Below are positions 7,333 to 12,649 of a stretch of 12,867 nt of DNA, one piece after another. The stretch spans positions 1 through 12,867 of the forward strand of contig JAADFA010000015.1 of NCBI GenBank assembly GCA_013153135.1. Direction: 5' to 3'. The translations under genes were made by a program, and so were the position numbers. This DNA comes from Chloroflexota bacterium. Its GTDB lineage: Bacteria; Chloroflexota; Anaerolineae; Anaerolineales; DRMV01. Below the pieces are notes generated by a model. The model saw only the letters and a list, made by a program, of their open reading frames with translations. It made no database searches and was not told where the DNA came from. Each line of letters begins with the position of its first letter. Positions within the stretch are counted from its first letter, which is position 1.

Positions 7333-8171
7333 GGGAGATGCGACGTCGACTGCGGCAATGGGGCATTCGGCCGAAAAAGGGTTTGGGGCAGCACTTCTTG
7401 GCCAGCGAAGGAACGTTGGACAAAATCGCGGACGCGGCCCAGCTGGGGCCTGAGGATGTAGTGCTGGAGATCGGTCCGGGCCTGGGCGACCTCACCCGAC
7501 GCTTGGCCCAACGCGCGGGCGAGGTCATCGCGGTGGAATTGGACGAGCGTATGCGGCTACCTCTGCAGGGGGTGCGCAGCGAGCACCCGAACGTGCGCGT
7601 GGTGTTCGGCGATATTTTGGAGCAAGATCCTGCCGCACTGGTTGGGCGTCGTCCGTATGTGGTGGTCGCAAATTTGCCGTATTACATCACCGCGGCAGTC
7701 TTACGGCATTTGCTCGAGGCAGCGCAGCCCCCTGAACGCATGGTCCTTATGGTACAACGGGACGTCGCGGAGCGCATGGTCCGGGAACCGGCCAACAGTT
7801 TGCTCGCTCTGGCCGTGCAGTTGCACACCCGGCCCGAAATTCTCTTCCGGGTGCCGCCAGGGGCTTTTGTTCCGCCGCCCAAAGTCGAATCCGCGGTGGT
7901 ACGCTTGACCCGTCGGGATCAACCACCGATTCCACGCGCGGATTGGCCACGCTTTTGGGCTATCGCGCGCGCGGCCTATCAACAAAAGCGCAAACAGCTG
8001 CGCAATACTCTTGCGCGCGGTCTGGGGCTCGCGAAATCCGAGGTCGACGCATGGCTGGCTCGCGCGGGCATCCCGGGCACCCGCCGCGCCGAAACCCTGA
8101 CCTGGGAGGACTGGCGCCGTTTGGTGCGCGCCGCGCCAGCTGCGCTCGATGAGAGAGGAGCCGGGAGTTAG
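7329..8171 (+). CDS. rsmA: 16S rRNA adenine dimethyltransferase RsmA (KsgA)
   Basis: RsmA uses S-adenosylmethionine to dimethylate the two adjacent adenines in the 3' terminal hairpin of 16S rRNA, late in small-subunit assembly. From the ATG at 7329 it has 280 residues, normal for the family. Visible motifs are GLGQHFL (18-24), motif I LEIGPGLGDLT (46-56), acidic Glu70 in AVELD, Asp95 in FGDIL, the catalytic NLPYY (115-119), MVQRDVAERM (141-150) and FVPPPKVESAVV (180-191). The frame stays open back to 7134, but the extension lacks family similarity and overlaps the hydrolase gene. ATG 7329 makes an ATGA overlap with the hydrolase stop; ATG 7338 is a second option. The stop codon lies in GTTAGAG, the first unit of the repeat field, so the final residues (about 274-280) may have been altered by repeat insertion. 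Confidence 0.95.
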   Translation: MREMRRRLRQWGIRPKKGLGQHFLASEGTLDKIADAAQLGPEDVVLEIGPGLGDLTRRLAQRAGEVIAVELDERMRLPLQGVRSEHPNVRVVFGDILEQDPAALVGRRPYVVVANLPYYITAAVLRHLLEAAQPPERMVLMVQRDVAERMVREPANSLLALAVQLHTRPEILFRVPPGAFVPPPKVESAVVRLTRRDQPPIPRADWPRFWAIARAAYQQKRKQLRNTLARGLGLAKSEVDAWLARAGIPGTRRAETLTWEDWRRLVRAAPAALDERGAGS

Positions 8172-8232
8172 AGGTTGGTGGTGGGAAGATGGAAACCGCG
8201 GATGAACACGGATGAACGCGGATTTTTTGGAG
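8167..8232. repeat. Start of repeat field A, with a GCGGAT element
   Basis: GTTAGAG (8167-8173) and GTTGGTG (8174-8180) open the field and the first contains the rsmA stop codon. A 30-bp element follows at 8194-8223, built of near-10-base units CGCGGATGAA, CACGGATGAA and CGCGGAT after AACC. Nearly the same element recurs at 9652-9681, and a shortened form at 9710-9729 and 12707-12726. No gene or terminator is seen here. Confidence 0.8.
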
Positions 8233-8450
8233 GTTGGAAGTTTGAAGTTGGAAGTTTGAAGTTGGAGGTTGGAGGTTGGTGGTTGGTAGTTGGTGGTTAG
8301 TAGTTGGAAGTTGGTTTATCTGTCGACTACCGACTATCGACTGTCGACTTTATCGCCAACCTCCAACCACCAACTTCCCGCTCCCTGCTCTCTGCTCTCT
8401 GCTCCTCGCTACCTGCTTTCTGCTTCCTTGCTATCCGCTCCCTGCTGTGG
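8233..8450. repeat. Heptanucleotide repeat array A with three in-phase families
   Basis: The array runs in 7-bp steps. Twelve GTTGGAA-like units cover 8233-8316, one TATCTGT joins at 8317-8323, four CGACTNN units cover 8324-8351, CCAACCT-like units (the reverse complement of the first family) cover 8356-8376, and GCTCCCT-like units cover 8380-8428. After a single extra T at 8429 three more units reach 8450. Every boundary from 8233 to 8428 is a multiple of seven from the start, so 28 steps share one phase. The G-rich arm at 8271-8293 and the C-rich arm at 8356-8378 are complementary at 20 of 23 positions and could form a long hairpin. The field fills most of the gap between rsmA and the gene at 8519 and holds no credible gene. 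Confidence 0.9.
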
Positions 8451-8468
8451 GCGCACTGCCGTGCGCCC
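8449..8468. repeat. Perfect GC-rich hairpin
   Basis: GGGCGCAC (8449-8456) and GTGCGCCC (8461-8468) form a perfect 8-bp stem with a TGCC loop. No T run follows, so it is not a typical intrinsic terminator. It sits at the junction between heptad array A and the 5' leader of the gene at 8519, and resembles the short GC palindromes that are dispersed in many bacterial genomes. Two CGACTNN heptads follow at 8476-8489. Confidence 0.75.
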
Positions 8469-8518
8469 CTACGGCCGACTGTCGACTGGAAAAGTGACAA
8501 CCAGGGAGAAGTGACCCC

Positions 8519-9643
8519 ATGATAGCGAAGCAACGTATACGATGGATGGATTTGTGGCTTGTGGCTCGGCTCGTGATGCTGTTGAGTCTGCCTTATGAGA
8601 CTTGGCTCGCATATGGCGATGCTTGGAATTTTTTTGACCTCGCGCGTACACCAGGCTGGCCTTATATTGATTACTGGGTCGAGTTTCCTCCCTTGTATCC
8701 CTTTCTTGCTAAATTGCTTTACTTTCTTGCAGGCGGACGGGAACATACGTTTGTATATCTGCATGTTGGCGTAATGACAGTCATTCAAGCGGCCAATGTG
8801 GCCTTGGTTGATGATTTGGCGCGACGTCTGCAAGATGAGGGCGTGGCTGCACAACGAGCTGCTTTGTATGCAGCCTTGACGTTAGGCCTGATGTACACCT
8901 GGGGCTACTTCGACCCTCTGGCTGTATGGTTTATGTTGCTGGGTTTGCGCGCCGCGTTGCAACTTCGGGGTTGGGTAGCTGGTTTAGCCTTCGGTTTAGG
9001 CAGCTTGGCAAAGTGGTTTCCTGCGCTCTTGGTATTCCCGAGCATGCGTGGACGCGCGCGCTGGCGCGCGTTGGCTGTGATGAGTGTGCTTATTGGCGGG
9101 ACCTGGGCATGGCTCTGGGCGCTGGGGCCGCGGTTTACACGCGCGTCGTGGTATGTACAAACGCGACGCGTACCCTGGGAGAGCCCATGGGCCCTCCTGC
9201 AGGGCCGACTCCACACGGGTAATCTGCCCGCGTATGAGCGGACCGTGGCTCCTGCTTGGGTAGCATCCTCACCGATGCGATGGGTTCCTTGGCTTGCGTT
9301 CGGACTTTTGCTCCTCCTCACGCCCCGACATCCCCGACCAAACGAGTCGGACGTAGCCTTTCGGTGGCGTCGGAGCGCATGGTGGCTCGGCGCGTTTTTT
9401 GCAACAAGTTGGGGCTATAGCCCCCAATGGGTACAATATACGCTCCCTGTGCTGTTGCTCGCCTTGCCATGGCCCTTCGCAGGCTTATGGAGCGTCGCGT
9501 GGGTTGGGGTACATCTCTTGGAGTGGCCTCTAGCCCTCTCGCGGGGCTGGTTCTCAGCCTTATGGCTGCTTGTCCCGATGCGAGAAGTATTGCTCGTCCT
9601 CGCACTGATGCGGTTGGTTTGGAAATTGGAAGTTGGAAGTTAG
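8519..9643 (+). CDS. Polytopic membrane glycosyltransferase-like protein (GT-C, DUF2029/GT87 type)
   Basis: The 374-residue protein is very hydrophobic with roughly ten membrane segments. It has the layout of lipid-linked sugar transferases of the GT-C class. A likely catalytic Asp34 lies in the first external loop (GDAWNF, residues 33-38). YWVEFPPLYPFL follows at 52-63, then YFDPLAVWFMLLGLRA (130-145), LGSLAKWFPALLVFP (160-174) and WGYSPQWVQYTLP (298-310). These are reminiscent of DUF2029/GT87 mannosyltransferases. The donor would be a polyprenyl-phosphate sugar; the acceptor is unknown. AGGGAG at 8503-8508 stands ten bases before the ATG. Codons are less GC-biased than in neighbours. The C-terminal WKLEVGS is encoded by heptad repeat DNA that also supplies the TAG stop, so the native end has probably been replaced. 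Repeat fields flank it on both sides. Confidence 0.75.
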   Translation: MIAKQRIRWMDLWLVARLVMLLSLPYETWLAYGDAWNFFDLARTPGWPYIDYWVEFPPLYPFLAKLLYFLAGGREHTFVYLHVGVMTVIQAANVALVDDLARRLQDEGVAAQRAALYAALTLGLMYTWGYFDPLAVWFMLLGLRAALQLRGWVAGLAFGLGSLAKWFPALLVFPSMRGRARWRALAVMSVLIGGTWAWLWALGPRFTRASWYVQTRRVPWESPWALLQGRLHTGNLPAYERTVAPAWVASSPMRWVPWLAFGLLLLLTPRHPRPNESDVAFRWRRSAWWLGAFFATSWGYSPQWVQYTLPVLLLALPWPFAGLWSVAWVGVHLLEWPLALSRGWFSALWLLVPMREVLLVLALMRLVWKLEVGS

Positions 9644-9746
9644 AAGTTGGCAACCGCGGATAAACACGGATAAACGCGGATGGTTAGTGGTTTGAGGTTG
9701 GAAGTTGGGAACCGCGGATGGACGCGGATTGGCGGGATTTTTAGAG
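9613..9746. repeat. Start of repeat field B, overlapping a gene end
   Basis: GTTGGTT (9613-9619) is followed by seven-base units beginning TGGAAAT at 9620 and continuing to 9654, so the field starts inside the last codons of the glycosyltransferase-like gene. A 30-bp element of three CGCGGATAAA-like units lies at 9652-9681. A two-unit form lies at 9710-9729, separated by more GTTGGAA-like sequence. No gene is seen. Confidence 0.8.
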
Positions 9747-9910
9747 GTTTGAAGTTGGTAGTTTGAAGTTGGAGGTTGGAGGTTTGAGGTTGGTGGTTGG
9801 TGGTTAGTAGTTGGAAGTTGGTTTATCTGTCGACTACCGACTACCGACTGTCGACTGCCGACTAACGACTGTCGACTACCGACTGCCGACTACCGACTGT
9901 CGACTATCGA
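9747..9910. repeat. Heptanucleotide repeat array B with eleven CGACTNN units
   Basis: Eleven GTTGGAA-like units (9747-9823) and one TATCTGT (9824-9830) are followed by eleven CGACTNN units (9831-9907) and a final CGA. The whole is 23 units in one unbroken 7-bp phase. The last two bases of the CGACTNN units vary among AC, GT, GC, AA and AT. The stretch 9796-9843 is identical over 48 bases to 8289-8336 in array A, where only four CGACTNN units exist, so the family has expanded here. The C-rich arm found in array A is missing. Confidence 0.9.
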
Positions 9911-10140
9911 GAGGGAGCGGGAGAGTAGGGAGAGAATCAAGAGCCGCGGACAAACCCGGAAGAGTACGGATTTTGCGATATACTACCCCATCGTCGCCCT
10001 ATCATGGGCATGCTAGAAACACCTCGAGGCGTAACCTGCCCTTTCGCCTCGCGCTTCGTCCTAGCCTTATCAATGCGGAACAAAGCACAACCGCGCGGCC
10101 CGTCTCGTAGCCACGATCCCCCAAAGATTGGCACGCGCCC
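9911..10140. other. Intergenic spacer without a recognised gene
   Basis: The first 30 bases are purine-rich and resemble a decayed copy of the GCTCCCT family in reverse orientation. A degenerate relative of the GCGGAT element follows near 9943-9974. Further on there is a 7-bp inverted repeat, CGAGGCG at 10025-10031 with CGCCTCG at 10045-10051, around a 13-base loop. No T run or clear promoter accompanies it. Short open frames here have no ribosome binding site and continue from repeat DNA, so I call no gene. Confidence 0.6.
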
Positions 10141-10169
10141 TTGACAGGGGCGAAGGTTTAGTTTAGAAT
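10141..10169 (+). promoter_or_regulatory. Sigma-70-type promoter of the Fur-family/ATPase operon
   Basis: A perfect -35 TTGACA (10141-10146) and a -10 TAGAAT (10164-10169, five of six bases) are separated by 17 bases. Transcription should start near 10176, leaving a leader of about 19 bases with GGAG at 10182-10185 before the ATG at 10195. The -35 box is flanked by CGCCC (10136-10140) and GGGCG (10148-10152). This is the best promoter in the window. Confidence 0.85.
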
Positions 10170-10194
10170 CTTTCCAAGTTTGGAGCGATTATAA
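10163..10194. promoter_or_regulatory. Candidate operator dyad over the -10 box
   Basis: TTAGAATC (10163-10170) and GATTATAA (10187-10194) are inverted with seven of eight positions matching. They are placed symmetrically around a central TCCAA-GT-TTGGA dyad (10173-10184). The dyad covers the -10 hexamer, the predicted start site and the ribosome binding site, so a bound regulator would block expression. Autoregulation by the adjacent Fur-family protein is the natural guess. The site is not a close match to the classic Fur or PerR box. Confidence 0.4.
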
Positions 10195-10686
10195 ATGGCG
10201 AGCACAAACGTCTCAACTTCGACTGCACAAAACTCATCCGCGGCGCAACGGGAGGCGCGTTTTCTCGACGCGCTCCAAGCCGCCGGATTGCGTCTGACGG
10301 CACAGCGGCGGGCGATCTGTCATTATTTGGCCAACACCGATAGCCATCCCACCGCGCAGCAGATTTATGAAGATCTCAAACCCCAGTTCCCGTCCCTGAG
10401 CCTGGCAACCGTCTACAATACGCTAGACGTGCTTGTACGCTTGGGCCTGGTCTACGCGCTGGGCGGTGCAGGGGACCGCGCGGTGCACTATGAAACGAAC
10501 ACTGACCCGCATATCAACCTCGCGTGTTTGGTATGCCATCGAGTCGTCGACTTGCCTATGCCCGAGGTAGGTGCATGGGAATCTCGTGTTGCCGAGGCTT
10601 CAGGATTCAAAATCTTTGGGGCTCGTCTCGTATATTATGGCATTTGTCCCGAGTGCCAGCGCCGCTCGCAAGATGTATCTCACTGA
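10195..10686 (+). CDS. Fur-family metalloregulator, PerR-like
   Basis: The 163-residue protein is a Fur-family winged-helix repressor. The DNA-binding domain covers about residues 22-90, with LRLTAQRRAI (32-41), HPTAQQIYEDL (51-61) and recognition helix LSLATVYNTLDVL (68-80). The C-terminal dimerisation domain has a structural zinc site, CLVC (111-114) and CPEC (151-154). By eye alignment to Bacillus PerR, the regulatory metal ligands map to His51, Glu100, His106, Asn108 and Asp119. Asn at 108 replaces the second His of the usual pair, and Glu replaces Asp at 100. The first 18 residues are a Ser/Thr-rich extension. GGAG at 10182-10185 stands nine bases before the ATG. It lies 18 bases before a P1B-4 ATPase gene, which it probably controls. 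PerR is likelier than Fur or Zur, but the sensed signal is uncertain. Confidence 0.93.
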   Translation: MASTNVSTSTAQNSSAAQREARFLDALQAAGLRLTAQRRAICHYLANTDSHPTAQQIYEDLKPQFPSLSLATVYNTLDVLVRLGLVYALGGAGDRAVHYETNTDPHINLACLVCHRVVDLPMPEVGAWESRVAEASGFKIFGARLVYYGICPECQRRSQDVSH

Positions 10687-10704
10687 ACTTATAAGGAGTG
10701 GACT

Positions 10705-12645
10705 ATGAGCCAACAAAAGACCGTCGCGCTCTCGACCTCCAACAAACGCCTGTGGCCTTGGGCTATGAGCGACATCCAGCGAGATTGGTTACTTACGGGC
10801 CTGACTTTCGTCGCCCTGGTCGCGGGGTATGGATTAGAAACCTGGGGTCACTGGCCTGAAGCCGCGAACGCCGCCTACGTCGTCGCCTACCTCGCGGGTG
10901 GTATCCCGGCTCTGATTTCGGGGCTCAAGCAACTCTGGTACGAGCACGAGCTGGATGTCGACCTGCTCATGGTCTCTGCGGCCCTAGGTGCAGCCTACAT
11001 CGGTCATGCGGCCGAGGGCGCGATGCTGCTCTTTCTCTTTTCCCTTTCGAACACCCTACAGGCTTATGCGCTGGATCGTAACCGCAAAGCCATTGAGGCC
11101 CTGCTGGACCTACGTCCCCCGGTCGCGACGGTGCAGCGAGACGGTCGCTGGGTAGAGGTCCCGGTTGAAGAGCTCAAGCCTGGTGACCGAGTACTTGTGC
11201 GGCCTGGCGAACGCTTTCCCATTGATGGCGTGGTGCTGCAAGGCGCGTCCGAGGTGGACCAATCGCCCATCACGGGTGAATCCACACCCGTCTATAAAGA
11301 ACCCGGGAGCCAGGTGTTCGCGGGCACGGTCAACGGCACTGGCGCGCTGGAGGTGGAGGTTACCCGCCGTGTGGAAGATACGACGCTGGCCAAAATTGTG
11401 CGCATGGTGGAAGAGGCGCAAGAATCCAAAGCCCGCAGCCAACGGCGCCTGGAAGCCTTCGAACGCCGTTATGCCGTCTTTGTCATGGCCATGGCCGTAG
11501 TTTTGACCCTGGGCTTGCCAGCCTTCTTTGGTTACACATACCACGAGGCCTTCTATAAAGCCATGTTGTGGCTGGTCGCCGCGTCGCCGTGTGCGCTGGT
11601 GATTTCTACCCCAGCCAGCATCATCGCGGCCCTGGCCCACGCCGCGCGCCGCGGCATTTTGATTAAAGGCGGCGTTTACCTCGAGGATATGGCTACCTTA
11701 CGAGCCATCGCGTTTGACAAAACCGGCACCCTGACCCAGGGCAAACCCCAAGTGCGTGAGCTGCTCGCTCTGAACGGCGAGGATAAGGCTTCGGTCCTAC
11801 GCCTTTTGGCCGCGCTTGAGGCCCATTCTGAACACGCGGTGGCCAAAGCCATTGTACAAGCAGCTGAGGCCCAGGGCCTGACCTGGCCCGAAGCGCGGGA
11901 CGTGCGCGCCCTCCCCGGCCGAGGTGTGGAAGGCAAAGTGGAAGGACGCACCTTATGGGTCGGAAATATGCGCCTGTTCCGCGAGCGAGGTATCGAACTG
12001 CCCGAGGAGCTACAGGCCCAAATACGCGCCTGGGAAGACCAAGGATACACCGTTGTCTTGGCCTACGACGCGGATCAAGGGCGCTGGGTTGCCCTCATCG
12101 CGGTCGCGGATACCTTGCGGCCTCATGCGCGGGAGGTCATTCAGACCCTGCAGGCCATGGGCATCAAGGTCATCATGCTCACGGGCGATAACGAGCGCGT
12201 GGCCGCGTCCATCGCGCGGCTGGCCGGCCTGGATGCGTACATCGCCAATCTCTTGCCCGAGGACAAGGTCAGTGCGATCGAGCGCCTACGCGCGGAGTAC
12301 GAAAATGTCGCGATGGTGGGTGATGGCGTCAACGACGCGCCCGCGCTGGCCAAAGCCACGGTGGGCATCGCGATGGGCGCAGGCGGAACGGATGTCGCGC
12401 TGGAAACCGCGGATGTGGTCCTCATGGGCGACGACTTGCGCCACATCCCCTACGCCATCCGCCTCGCGCAAAAGACCCGTCGCACCATCCAACAAAACCT
12501 GGCTTTTGCCATCGCAACCATCATCCTGCTGGTCAGCGCGACCTTCCTGATCGACCTGCCATTGCCCATCGCGACGGTAGGCCACGAGGGCAGCACCGTG
12601 GCCGTGGTCCTCAACGGCTTGCGCTTGTTGCGAGCGCGTATCTAA
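10705..12645 (+). CDS. P1B-4 type heavy-metal exporting P-type ATPase (PfeT/CoaT-like)
   Basis: This 646-residue pump exports transition metal ions from the cytoplasm using ATP. It has TGES (190-193), the transmembrane metal motif SPC (294-296), phosphorylated Asp338 in DKTGT (338-342), TGDN (493-496) and GDGVND (539-544). The final helix carries HEGST (627-631). SPC together with an HEGxT motif and no N-terminal metal-binding domain marks the P1B-4 subgroup, whose members export iron(II), cobalt or zinc. Two details differ from the textbook pattern: SEHA replaces the SEHP of the nucleotide-binding domain (375-378), and Ser630 stands where Gly is usual in HEGGT. AAGGAG at 10693-10698 stands six bases before the ATG. 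Pairing with a PerR-like regulator points to ferrous iron efflux as in PerR-PfeT, but cobalt or zinc cannot be excluded. Confidence 0.95.
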   Translation: MSQQKTVALSTSNKRLWPWAMSDIQRDWLLTGLTFVALVAGYGLETWGHWPEAANAAYVVAYLAGGIPALISGLKQLWYEHELDVDLLMVSAALGAAYIGHAAEGAMLLFLFSLSNTLQAYALDRNRKAIEALLDLRPPVATVQRDGRWVEVPVEELKPGDRVLVRPGERFPIDGVVLQGASEVDQSPITGESTPVYKEPGSQVFAGTVNGTGALEVEVTRRVEDTTLAKIVRMVEEAQESKARSQRRLEAFERRYAVFVMAMAVVLTLGLPAFFGYTYHEAFYKAMLWLVAASPCALVISTPASIIAALAHAARRGILIKGGVYLEDMATLRAIAFDKTGTLTQGKPQVRELLALNGEDKASVLRLLAALEAHSEHAVAKAIVQAAEAQGLTWPEARDVRALPGRGVEGKVEGRTLWVGNMRLFRERGIELPEELQAQIRAWEDQGYTVVLAYDADQGRWVALIAVADTLRPHAREVIQTLQAMGIKVIMLTGDNERVAASIARLAGLDAYIANLLPEDKVSAIERLRAEYENVAMVGDGVNDAPALAKATVGIAMGAGGTDVALETADVVLMGDDLRHIPYAIRLAQKTRRTIQQNLAFAIATIILLVSATFLIDLPLPIATVGHEGSTVAVVLNGLRLLRARI

Positions 12646-12649
12646 AAGA

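Noticed and set aside
8327..8854. Minus-strand open frame of 175 codons across array A and the next gene
   Set aside because: Half is repeat DNA and half is antisense to the glycosyltransferase-like gene, which has a better frame, ribosome binding site and family-like motifs.
8233..9910. Regular repeats that might be a CRISPR array
   Set aside because: The units are 7 bp, directly adjacent and degenerate. There are no constant repeats of 20-40 bp separated by unique spacers, and no cas gene is in view.
10025..10051. Inverted repeat CGAGGCG with CGCCTCG as a terminator or small RNA
   Set aside because: The stem is 7 bp with a 13-base loop. No T run follows and no convincing promoter precedes it.
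9811..10110. Plus-strand open frame of 99 codons after the fur-side repeats
   Set aside because: Its first third is translated heptad repeat, and no ribosome binding site or domain is visible.
8172..10194. Insertion sequence or transposon around the glycosyltransferase-like gene
   Set aside because: No transposase or integrase frame, no terminal inverted repeats and no target-site duplication were seen. The direct repeats fit recombination better than transposition.
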